A stretch of 64,000 bases of DNA, taken from contig NC_133326.1 in assembly GCF_042186555.1 (NCBI RefSeq), forward strand, positions 489,477,081 to 489,541,080. The letters are read 5' to 3'. Positions within the stretch are counted from its first letter, which is position 1. Each line of letters opens with the position of its first letter. The DNA is from Aquarana catesbeiana. Lineage: Eukaryota > Chordata > Amphibia > Anura > Ranidae. The notes under the pieces were generated by a model. The model was not told the origin of the DNA. It worked only from the letters and a program-made list of their open reading frames with translations, and searched no databases. Positions 35,091-45,363 of the stretch are shown piece after piece. The position numbers were made by a program, and so were the translations under genes.

Positions 35091-35294
35091 GGAGGATGCA
35101 CACAGTGTGCCAACATGTGCTATCTGCCATCACGGGAGATCAATGGATGCGTTTTGGGGGTGCAACCCCTTCCTCAATATTAAAGTAGCTGAGAGGAAGG
35201 GCTTGCTCCCCCAAAACACGTCCCTTGATCCCCCGTGATGGCAGGTCGCACATGTTGACATTGGTAAATTGGTGTGCATCTTCCAAATTTGGCT
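35091..35294. repeat. Inverted repeat with hammerhead-like words in both arms
   Basis: AGCCAAATTTGGAGGATGCA at the left is mirrored by TGCATCTTCCAAATTTGGCT at the right. CTGCCATCACGGG and CCCGTGATGGCAG pair further in. The centre has GAGGAAGGGGTTGCACCCCC-AAAACGC on the minus strand and GAGGAAGGGCTTGCTCCCCC-AAAACAC on the plus strand. These resemble degenerate hammerheads with GAAA changed to AAAA. It lies between the Myb-like gene and the transposase 3' end. Confidence 0.75.
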
Positions 35295-35649
35295 TTTCCT
35301 GGGGTGACTTCACCCCATATGAACGCAATATCAAACACAGTTCCTAAATACTCAAGTCTGATATTGCCTTCAAGTTCTACCAAATGTGACGTTTGTAAGT
35401 TCAAGATTTGTGTCTTTCTTGTTGGTTTTACACAGGCCTGTTTTCTCGTAAATGGACATTTCTATTTTTGATAATGCTACCCCAAAAATTGTTATACAAC
35501 AAACATGTTGGTTTGTTAGAAAAACCTTTGGTAAATGTACATGTGATTGTGCAGGTATAAAAAAGTTTGTTAAGCAAGAATGTGTGGATTATTGTCTCAA
35601 CGCTACAACACTTTTGGGGTGATGTCATTGGTGTTTTCAGAGAAAATGG

Positions 35650-35755
35650 TAGTTATTTACTAAGGGCAAATCCTCTTGGCACTACAAGTGCAGTTTCAGT
35701 GCAGTTGCAACTGCACTTGTAGTGAAATGTGTTTTTGCATTTAGTAAATAACAGC
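35650..35755. mobile_element. Short palindromic MITE-like repeat
   Basis: GTTATTTACTAAGGGCAAAT and GCATTTAGTAAATAAC are inverted ends. A central palindrome (CACTACAAGTGCAGTT with its complement) fills the interior. It resembles the MITE at 4718-4990 but is shorter. Confidence 0.6.
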
Positions 35756-35892
35756 CAACAGTGCTTTGTATAAGGTTACACAATCACGCCATTTTCTGGA
35801 CTCAACACATTTCTGTCAGGGTCAGCTAAAACAAACACAAGCAGTAAATGTCCACAAAGAATTTCTTTTTGTTTTTTTAATAGAAAAAGGCT

Positions 35893-38072
35893 TCACATAT
35901 TTGCTGGCATATTGATGGCCCCCCTACCCGCAAAGAACTCCAGGTAGCGTAACCGGACATCACGGGCACTCAGGGAGGGCAAGCCAGGACGGCCGCTTTC
36001 AAGCGCCGTCAGTGTTTCAGGTATCACTCTGGCCTCAGGCCCAACTGAGCCAGCATAGTTGGCCGAATGTTTCCTTAAAAAGTTATGGAGAACACAGCAC
36101 GCAAGTATAATATGGTTCAGTTTATACTCCGCCATATGGATGGGTGTCATAAATAAGCGGAACCGGCTGGCCAGGATTCCAAATGTGTTCTCCACCACTC
36201 TTCGGGCTCTGGCCAGCCGGTAATTAAAAACCCTCTGTTCCGGGGTGAGGGTCCTCATCGGGAATGGCCGCATCAGGAGGTCCCCCAGCGCAAACGCTTC
36301 ATCAGCAACGAACACGAATGGGAGTCCTTCCACATTGTCCTCTGGAGCTGGCAAGTCCAAGCTGCCATTCTGGAGACGCCTGTCGAACTCCGTCTGGGCG
36401 ATGACTCCACCATCGGACATCCGGCCATTCTTCCCCACGTCCACATACAGGAAGTCGTAAGTAGCCGACACCACCGCCAACATCACTATACTATTGAACC
36501 CCTTATAGTTGAAATAGTACGACCCCGAGTTGGGTGGTGGGACGATGTGGACGTGTTTCCCATCAATTGCCCCTCCGCAGTTAGGAAAGTCCCACCGCTG
36601 GGCAAAGTGGGAGGCCACAGTCTGCCATTCCTGTGGCGTGGAAGGAAACTGTTGAGGGAAAAAATAAAACATTACTATTTTTGCTCAGAAACATGGCAAG
36701 CAGATTAGGCACAAACATTATGGGGCAACCTCCAGATAGCATTTATTAAGGGGAATTTAACAACGCCAAAGTATAAGGTACACCTATCATATCCCCCCCC
36801 CCCCTCATGGGCCATTTCTAACATTATAGGGGGTGTGTGGAAATCTTGGACAGGTAACCCTCTTCACTTCATTGAGAGATGAATGCCTAAATACAGGGTT
36901 TGACTTTGAACAGCCCCTCCTTAGTTACACTATTGGCAGCCCACTGGACAGGTAAGAAGTGTCATAATACAAAGATATAAATACACACTGTACACATTTG
37001 AGCACATTTGGACATTCTGCTATTACCTAGCAAGATAATAATAGGATACAAAAACTTTAAACAGTACCATTTGAAAGTATACAGGCAGGCCCTTGCACTA
37101 CATGCTTTGGGGAATTCATCCATAAATCTGAGCACTAAAGAGATGGGTATAGTGTGTATGGGTTTGGCAAAGCCAGCAGATAGATGACTGAGGATAGAGA
37201 ATTGGGATCAGCTGACTTAGCAGTTGGGGGAGGGAGGGTTACTAAAAATTATTTGGGGACACCACCAAAAAAAAAGCCTCTGGCACTCTGCCAGAATTTA
37301 AAGCAAAAATAACATTTCAAAACATTTTAGGGGGTGTTTGGGGTAAAGCACTACTATGGAGCAGAAAAAATACATTGTTAAGTGACTACATGAGGTGAAT
37401 ATAGGCCAGGAGACACCATGCTGGGGAGGTTATTGAAGGGCAAATATGTATGAAGGAACTAAAATAATAATTACATAAAAATCCAGCATGCATGAGAACA
37501 AAGGGGACATTCACAGCATAGTACAATCATGGTAATTAGGGAATGAGGAAAGAAATACAATATATTAGCAAACATTCAATACAATAAAATGTGATATTAA
37601 AGGATAAAAATCTTACCTTCATATACTCCTTCTGCAGGACCTGTATGATGGCAGAACAGGTCTCTGGGATAATGATACCCAGAGCCTGGGGGGAGATGCC
37701 TGTCGAGAACTTTAAGTCCTGCAGACTTCTCCCTGTCGCCAAATACCGCAGGGTAGCGACGAGCCTCTGCTCCGGAGTGATGGCTTGCCTCATGCAGGTA
37801 TCCTGCCTGCTAATATAAGGGGTCAGCGAAGCCAACAGACGGTGAAACATGGGGTCCGTCATCCTGAGAAAGTTCCTGAAATCATCAGGATTATTCTCAC
37901 GGATCTCACGGAGCAAAGGCATATGAGAGAACTGGTCACGCTGAAGCAACAAATTCTTGGTCCATGAACTCCTCCCCACCCTGTTCATGGACTGGACTTG
38001 TGTCAAGGTCAGGACCCCAACACCAAGCCCCCGCACAGCACGAACTCTACGAGGAGTACGCATATGCAACAT
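35893..38072 (-). CDS. PIF/Harbinger transposase (DDE), two exons
   Basis: Exon 1 (38072-37617) encodes the N-terminal region with LLLQRDQFSHMPLLREIREN, FLRMTDPMFHRLLASLTPYI and a helix-turn-helix-like LRYLATGRSLQDLKFSTGIS. It ends KEYMK at a GTAAGA donor. Exon 2 (acceptor CCCTCAACAG, from 36648) reads FPSTPQEWQTVASHFAQRWD and carries the catalytic residues: D in GGAIDGKHVHIVPP, D in FLYVDVGKNGRMSDGG and E in RRVVENTFGIL. It ends GAINMPANM at 35893. Together about 405 codons, a normal length, with no stop visible. This resembles HARBI1-type transposases; it would act with the Myb-like protein at the TGCCCCGTACAC ends. It is the most intact gene in the window, so a functional protein is possible. 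Confidence 0.88.
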
Positions 38073-39827
38073 GGCTAGAAAACGGTTGGCTGCTCAGAAC
38101 GAAGTAACAGAACGCACTGAAGAACAGCAAGGCCTGTGAAGAGCGACCTGAAAAACAGTAACGAACGAACAAGAATACAATGACTAATTAAAGTCACGCG
38201 GAACTTGCTGCACACACTGAAGAGCAGATACAAACCCACAAGCACAAACTGAACCACAGAAAACGATCTGAAAGCCACGAGTCTGAAAAAGCACGAATCG
38301 TCTCTCACCAAACTTTTACTAACACGAGATTAGCAAAAGGAGCCCAAAGGGTGCCGCGCTTGGTTCTGAACTGGCCTTTTCTAGTCTCGTCATACAAGGT
38401 GTACATGACCGCGTGGTTGGCGATCGGAAATTCCGACAACTTTGTGCGACCATGTGTAGACAAAACAAGTTTGAGCCAACATCCGTCGGAAAAAATCCTA
38501 GGATTTTGTTGTCGGAATGTCCGAACAAAGTCCGACCGTGTGTACGGGGCATTAGTCTTTTCAGTTAAATGTGCTCGGAATTGATCAAAGACAAGCAGAG
38601 CTGGCTTCTTTAAGAGCCCTCCAGGTATTCTGGACCAAACCTTTGCAAACCAAATGGCCATAATGTCTTCATTCATCCATCCCTTCTCTTGAACTTGCAC
38701 AATAATGCCAGGTGGTATGGTCTCTTTAGGATAGGTTTTCCCTTTAAAAATAAGCATAGGAGGCAGTTTAGTACCATCTGCACAGCATGAAAGCACAGCA
38801 GTATAGTGTGTCTTTTCATGACCACTTGTTTTGATTGCCACTGTTTTGATTCCTTTCACATCAACAGTTCTGTTGGAAGGCACATAAAAATTGAGAGGGA
38901 CCTCATCTATGTTTGCAATCTGACTTCAAAATCATATTTTTTCCAAAGTTGTATGACATAGGAGTGAAACTGTTGGATTTTATCCTCATAAACTGGTGGC
39001 ATTTTCTGAGCTAACTTTGTTCGTGTTCTAATAGCCAACCCTTCTCTCCTCATGAAATTGAAGCTTTTCCTGTAAAATCAACAATGTTCATTTTGCTTGC
39101 AAACATTCTTGCCTGACATTGAAAAGGTTGGTTGACACACATAAGCCACTCTGGAGCTGTTCCAAAATCCAAGTCTTAAGCTTCTGCTCCAAATTTTGCC
39201 ATTTTGCTGGTTTTCCCCTTAAGGCCTTCTTCTTTTTTGGCATCTTAAGGAGTTGCTCTTCTTGTTTTCTCCACTGTCTGATGATACCCTCAGTGGGGGG
39301 AGGTCCAAACTGTCTCTCTGCAGCTCTATTCCCATGCTCTTTTGCATAGCTGACTACATTCAGTCTAAACTTTGCAGAATAAGACAATCGCTTGCCGATA
39401 CTTTTAGTACCGGTATTCTGTGACATCTTGGGCTCAAAACGCTCCCTGATGCATCTGCGCAGTCTCCACGTCCAACAGGATCGCATCTGCGCACTCTCCA
39501 CCTCCGCCTCCACCTCCAGCTGACGTCACTAACATACGGCTCGTGATTGGAGGAAGCCATTTGACAAGCTATTACCAGCTACGCTCCCACGCGGCTCTCT
39601 CCCAGGCTGACTGACCGTGTATAAGACGCTGCTCGATTTTCAGTCTAACTATTTTAGGAAAAAAGTAGCTTCTTATACACGGAAAAATATGGTATTCTCT
39701 CTCTGCTATTATGTGGTTTCCATTGAAATGATTTTTACTAATCTAAAAGGAGCTTGTATAATGATATAGTATAGAATGAATGCATCAATATATATAAAGC
39801 AACAATACCTAGAAAATCACATACAAA

Positions 39828-40847
39828 TCCTCACCTCACTCCTTCAGTCTCCTCTCGCATTACTAACCTACTAACTGACATATCAGCATTCCACTTCCTT
39901 AAACTAAATCTCTCTAAAACCGAGCTATTAATATTTCCACCCGCCTGTGTCCCCCTCCATGACTTTTCCATCAAAATCAACAATGCAACCATCAGTCCCT
40001 CCAATCACGCCAGGGTACTAGGTGTAATCCTAGACTTTGACTTATACTTTCAGCCTCAAATACAATTGTTGTCAAAAGTTTGTAGAATTCACCTCTGTAA
40101 CATCTCTAAAATTCGCCCCTTTTTAACAAATGAAACCACCAAGCTCCTCATTCACTCCCTTGTTATCTCTCACCTTGACTATTGCAACTCCCTTCTCAGT
40201 GGCCTGCCTCTCCATAGGCTATCCTCTCTTCAGTCTATCATGAATGCTGCTGCCAGGCTTATCCACCTTACCCACCGTTCAGCATCTGCCAAGCCTCTCC
40301 TCCAATCCCTACACTGGTTCCCAATCACCCAGTGAATTAAATTAAAAATACTAACCACAACATACAATGCCATTCACAACTTTGCCCCAAACTACATCAC
40401 CAAGCTTGTCTCCAAATATCACCCAAACCATCCTCTCCGCTCTTCTCAAGACCTCCTACTCTCCAGCTCTCTCATCTCCTCCTCCCATGCGTGTCTCCAG
40501 GATTTCTCCAGAGCCTCTCCCATCCTCTGGAACGCGCTACCTCCACCTGTCCGGCTATCCCCTACTCTTGCTACCTGCAGGCGATCCCTGAAAACTCATC
40601 TCTTCAGGGAAGCCTATCACGTCTGCAACTAATTTTTTACCAATTCCATCAGCTCAATTCCCACAGTTCCAATCTTTTGTACCACCTACCCCACCCTATT
40701 AGATTGTAAGCTCTTCTGAGCAGGCCCCTCTAAATTCTCTTGCATTTTATTGTATTATAACTGTATTGTCTCCCTTTTATATTGTAAAGCACTGCGTAAA
40801 CTGTTGGTGCTATATAAATCCCGTATAATAATAATAATAATAATACA
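39828..40847 (+). mobile_element. L2/CR1-type LINE, 5'-truncated, plus strand
   Basis: The plus strand reads, across frames, FLKLNLSKTELLIFPP, ARVLGVILDFDLYFQPQI, ISKIRPFLTNETTKLLIHSL, SHLDYCNSLLSGLPLHRL, NAAARLIHLTHRS and a LKTHLFREAYH end. The 3' UTR has AAGCACTGCGTAAACTGTTG and finishes in an (ATA)n tail at 40824-40847. It is the sister of the minus-strand copy at 2190-3280. An intact stretch runs 40066-40335. Frameshifts elsewhere. The 5' end is cut 135 bp from the pogo element. Confidence 0.85.
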
Positions 40848-42690
40848 AATTCATGTTCACCAAGCATGATTTTTTTGCAGCTACATATAATGGAATATTA
40901 TCATGTTGCTTTAAACTCAAATGCTAATTCTGTAAATAGGTCTTGCAATAACTGTACAGCATGCAAAAACATGTGCAGCTGATCACCCACACTATTTTTA
41001 AGATGAAATGAATCACAGAGAATAGAGAAAGAGACGCAAAGCAAACACGCACACATACACATAATACAACGTATATGAATCATAAAGAGTTTTTTTTTTT
41101 TTTTTTATGTGAGTGACATTTTGTATCTGTACAATAGCTTATTAATACATTTATATACAGAGGGAAACATTTGTGAAAAGGATTACAGATGGAAAATGAC
41201 TGCCCTTTAAAGGCTAACCTCCTTCTCTCTATTATCAGGTGATGCTTTGGGTAAAAAGTATTGCATTTTGATCTAACCATCTGGTGTTACTGAGCCTTGC
41301 ATGCCTAGGCGTGTTGGCATGTGTTCCAAAATGAAACTGTAACTGCCAAAGATGTGGTTTAGTTTGGCAAATCTAATTGTTTGAAAGGTAAGAGACTGAA
41401 AAGGATGCCAGTGCCACCTTCCATCTTCTTGAATTGTTTTCTGATAATTTTTCTTTAGTTTTGGATAGAGTGGAGAGGGATTAAAACGCTTGTCAGGTTT
41501 TACTGCTGTCTGTGTCCTCATTAAGGAGGTTTGCTCTCTCTATTTGCCCTATTTACCATTATCATTGAAAGTGAAAGTGAAAGAAAATCCCACATTTTGG
41601 GTTGTCCCCAGAAAAGTAATAGAGGGGAAATCTTCCAATGGGTACACTAGTTCTGGTGACCTGGGAGTCCCCAAGAAATTCCCTTAATTTGCAGGGATTC
41701 CCTCTCATTCCTGTTTAGCTATGGGACAGGAAGTGAAGGAAAATCTCCGCAATCTGGTACACATATGGTGAAAAAACAAATCTGACAGGGTTATAACCAT
41801 CAATTTTTTTGCCTATAGTTCTACTTTAAGGGTGCCTCGACGCATTACTCCCAACTTACTGAGATAAGTTGTGATGACTTTAAGTAGGCAAAAGACACAA
41901 CACTGCTATGGACATTAGAATAATTACATACCCCTAACAAACAGTAAATGCATTTTAAAACAAGCCATTTCTCACCTTTGTAGCTGCAGGCACTGTGGAG
42001 TAATTCATTCTCAATTTTCATTTCCTCAGTTCACGGACGTTCAGCTCACTCTGCTCCCCCTTCAACTCCGCTGTGACTTGGCAGTCTCCCAGCCTTCCGA
42101 TCTCCAAACTAAAGATTGAAAATTGGCTCTAGAAAAAGGAAGCAGGGTTTCTGAGAAGCCCAGCTTGGAGGATTTATTGCTTCTGCTGTGAATTTGAGAA
42201 TTAATACTACATAGTGAGGGCTTGCCTCTATAATTAAATTGCATTTAAATACAGCGTAATTTTAGGATTAACAGCTGTTGATTGGAAGAATACAAATAAA
42301 AAAGTAATGTTTTCAAAGGTTAGTTAGTCATGCTAAATTAAGAACTGTATTTTAATATTACATGCAGTAAACTTTGAAAAGGTGATTATACAGTAAACAG
42401 ATGCAAATATTTTGTAGCATTTTGCAGAAACCTTTTCACCAACTTTCAAGCTTTTCCAGATCTGAAATCAAGGCTCTGTAAGTCCCACTTCAATAAACCT
42501 TAGCTTTACCAACTATAAGACCAATGGCTCCTGCTGCTATTAATCTATCCAATGAGGACAGAGACAGCAGCTGGAGCTGCTGGGCTCATCGCTGGAATGG
42601 ACAGGTTCAGGTAAGAAAGAAGAGGGGCTCTGGGGGCAGCTGCAGCAAAGAAGGTTTTTCACCTTAATGCATAGAATGCATTAAGGTTAA
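40848..42690. other. No recognisable gene; palindrome at the end
   Basis: Nothing coding supported. 42664-42687 is a palindrome (CCTTAATGCATAGAATGCATTAAGG) typical of a noncoding repeat, and the LINE has inserted immediately after it. Confidence 0.45.
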
Positions 42691-42741
42691 AAACCATGAG
42701 ACTGGGGGGAGATGGGCGGAGCCTAGCGGAGCAGACATGCA

Positions 42742-43985
42742 TTGTTAGAGCTCCACACCGCTGAGGAGAGAAGAGAAGGACAAAGCGGAGCCTGCAGGCT
42801 CAAAAGGTATCCATTTGAACCTTTTTGCCCCTGGGAACAAACTGTGAAAGTTTGGGCAGGAAATATGGTACTGGGAGGAAACCGTGGCAGAAATAAAAAT
42901 CACCTCACAAAGAGCTCACAGGCACTCACTGCAGCTGAAGCAGCTCCAGTCACCTCACAATATACAGCATCAGGGCGCTCTCACAGACAGAAAATGTCAC
43001 AGCAAGACTCACCATTTGAGTCAGATACAGAACAAATCCTCTCATAAACTTCTCCACAAGCCTCCTCAGCATCCCCATAATATTATTACAATTTGAAAAG
43101 ATGCTTCATAAGGCTTTAAAACAAACCTCAGACCAAATAACAAAAAGCCTAACCAAAGAAATAAGAGAGCTGGGAAACCGCACCGCAGCCTTAGAAATAA
43201 AAATGGATGAAATTGAAATTACAACCGAAGAAAATATAACAGAATTGGAACAATTAAAAGAAGAGAATTTAATACTTCAAACTAAGCTCGAAGATTACGA
43301 AAATAGAGCCAGACGTTCAAACTTGCGCATAAGGGGAATACCTGAAACTGTGACAGACCTGCAATCTACTATTACTGCTCTATTACAAGAACTAAAGCCA
43401 GATATCCCTATTGAACGTTTAGAACTGGACAGAGTACACAGAGCCCTCACAGCCAAAAAGAAAGATGGACCCCCACGTGATATAATCACAAAATTTCATT
43501 ATTACAGAACGAAAGAACAAATACTAATTGCTGCAAGAGAAAAAAAGGAACTTAATTTTCAAGGACACAATTATCAAATTTTTGCTGACCTATCCCAACT
43601 TACTATTACTAAAAGACGATCCATGAAACCCCAACTAATGGAACTGCAACGCCACAACATTATGTATCAATGGGGCTTCCCCTTTTCAGTCAGATTTAAC
43701 CACCAAGGTACAATTTACAGAAGCAGATCAGCAGATGAACTACAACAAACCCTTTTAAAATTAAATCTGACAGAACCCACAAGCAGCAACTCTCCCACAC
43801 GCAGAAGAATGGCATCATCTTCACCTTCAGGCAGCACCCAGAAAATTCCAGAACAAAATGGGAATCATCATTCTCACAAAAGAGGCCGTTATGCACATCA
43901 TCCATGGACCAAGAAGATTCAATGGACTGACATCCTAATTCCTGATATCTCTTCATTTATTATACTAAGAGATGGTTCTCTATAA
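42742..43985 (+). pseudogene. LINE ORF1 protein (outer copy)
   Basis: An L1-type ORF1 RNA-binding protein. The part from 43101 has a coiled-coil-like region (EIRELGNRTAALEIKMDEIE), then an RRM-like block (RRSNLRIRGIPE) and the C-terminal domain (RPSADELQQTL-type end). A TAA at 43045-43047 and a one-base loss near 43075 break it from the N-terminal part (42742-43047). The inner copy at 51292-50102 has the same protein uninterrupted. In L1-type elements ORF1p coats the RNA and acts as a chaperone. Confidence 0.85.
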
Positions 43986-44853
43986 AAAACCTGTATTTAT
44001 AACTGAATGTAACTGCATTCTGATAGTCACACACTGTGTAGGATCATGTTACATTCCAGTTATATTTCTTATTGCTTCTGATTCATATAGCCTTAGAATA
44101 TATAAGTGAAATAAGGAAATTCTTGTTCAGTTATATATTATCAGGTAATAACAATAGATGTATTACTTTTTAGGACAAATATGTTCAATAATCCAGAAGT
44201 TCAATAATCCAGAAGTTATTACCTAACTAGTTCCTAGAATTATGTTTTTGTTTATTCTAATCTGAAGCGATACAACCTCAATTTTATGAGTTAACATATC
44301 TAAACAGTTACATATGAATAAAATATGTAATTGTTTACTCTAAAAGGGTTAAAATCCCAAAATAATTCAAACTATCTTCATCAATACCAAAGTTATTAAT
44401 AGTACCTTTCTAACTGAATTATTTAGCCTAGGGCAAGACTAACCATATACAACCACCCTGGAATAAATAATTTCAACAAAAACTATATTCTGCACTCCAA
44501 TTAATGAAACATCATTTTGATGTCTTTTGACATAGCACCTCTCTCCTGTAAGCGGAAGATCCGTGTACCCCCATTAGCCCTCCTCATTCTCCCAACCATA
44601 TTATGTGGGAGTGTGACGAAGGCACTTATTCCCCTGAGAGAGATATTTATTCTCTTTCACGGGTAAATTGTGATTACTTGCAAAAAATAATTTATACAAT
44701 GTATCATCTAATCTCATATGTTTTTTGTTTACTCTTTACTCCAGAATTCACTGGTTTCTTTTCTATCTGTTCATCTCTTCAGTCCACACAGGTTGATCTG
44801 TGCAGTCAGCTCTGCATAACAAAAAGTAAGTCAAAACTATTTGATCTGTTGCC
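43986..44853 (+). other. Inter-ORF region of the outer LINE
   Basis: AT-rich, nearly identical in reverse to 49156-50101. A small frame (44603-44866) is kept in both copies. It overlaps the start of ORF2 and is more likely an accident of similarity than a gene. Confidence 0.6.
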
Positions 44854-45363
44854 ATGGCACCACTGAATATACTTTCCCTGAATGTTCAGGGAATAAATGT
44901 CCCTCAAAAAAGGAACAAAGCCTTCCGTACTTTCCTTGTCAAAAGAAGTTTATTGAGTATACAATGTTATAAAGATACATAAAGTAAGTTTACAAGGATC
45001 TATAAAGTAAGCTCATTGTTTTACAGTAGGGTTTCTATAGGTAAATATAATGAAATTTCAAATATTAAACATTGGGTTTACGTAAACTTAAATTAAAGAT
45101 ATATATCATTTCCTTAGTTACTTTTGTAGGTATTTAAATGATTTATACCTACTATACATATTGTTTACAAGTAGAGTGTATATAGGTCAAATAAATTCTG
45201 ATAATGAGCTTTAATCGTAAGGTGGAGAAAAGGAAAGAAAAAGAAGAAAAAGGGTTGAAAGGTAGAGGTATGGTCTACAAGGTTGTCCCGCCCGTCAGTT
45301 TATTATTCTTTTTAGTTCTCTTTGAAGCCTTAGAATGGGTGTCTCTGTAAGTCATTTAATCTG

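Larger units (their letters stand above)
24046..38551. mobile_element. PIF/Harbinger transposon with three gene-like units, nested in the pogo element
   Basis: The left terminus TGCCCCGTACACACGGTCGG (24046 on) and the right terminus CCGACCGTGTGTACGGGGCA (to 38551) are perfect 20-bp inverted repeats. The 3-bp TTA duplication is at 24043-24045 and 38552-38554, as expected for this superfamily (TWA). Subterminal regions are filled with TCCGA/TCGGA words in both orientations. Minus the inner piggyBac it is about 7.35 kb. It carries a spliced DDE transposase (35893-38072, minus), a Myb/SANT-like gene (33677-35012, plus) and a MADF-domain gene (33581-25078, minus). Confidence 0.93.
23630..39426 (-). 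pseudogene. pogo/Tigger-like transposase, split by the Harbinger
   Basis: Right part, minus strand: the N-terminus starts MSQNTGTKSIGKRLSYSAKF at 39426. A helix-turn-helix region (FGPPPTEGIIRQWRKQ) and a basic KMPKKKKALRGKPAKW block follow. After a decayed stretch (about 39090-38885) the catalytic domain begins, with an ADGTKLPPMLIFKGK block and second acid in VFDQFRAHLTEKT at about 38600-38555. Left part: the third acid is in LQPLDVSINKPFK near 23990-23950. Then CNWVLNSWYGI, KKCGISNELDGT and an acidic tail ending at 23630. Frameshifts near 23735 and in 38885-39090 plus the insertion abolish function. The DDE/D domain of this family cuts and pastes DNA at TA. Confidence 0.85.
23526..39692 (-). 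mobile_element. pogo/Tigger-type DNA transposon, host of the nested insertions
   Basis: The left terminus CCATATTTTTCCGTGTATAAG (23526 on) and the right terminus CTTATACACGGAAAAATATGG (to 39692) are perfect inverted repeats of about 21 bp. TA duplications are at 23524-23525 and 39693-39694. Internal GTATAAGACGC words are repeated near both ends. Without the Harbinger insertion (24046-38551 plus one TTA) the element is about 1.66 kb. Its transposase is read on the minus strand and is cut by the Harbinger. Confidence 0.92.

Noticed and set aside
44603..44866. 87-codon frame kept in both LINE copies (also 49143-49406)
   Set aside because: The copies are nearly identical overall, so conservation is uninformative; it overlaps the ORF2 start and shows no domain.
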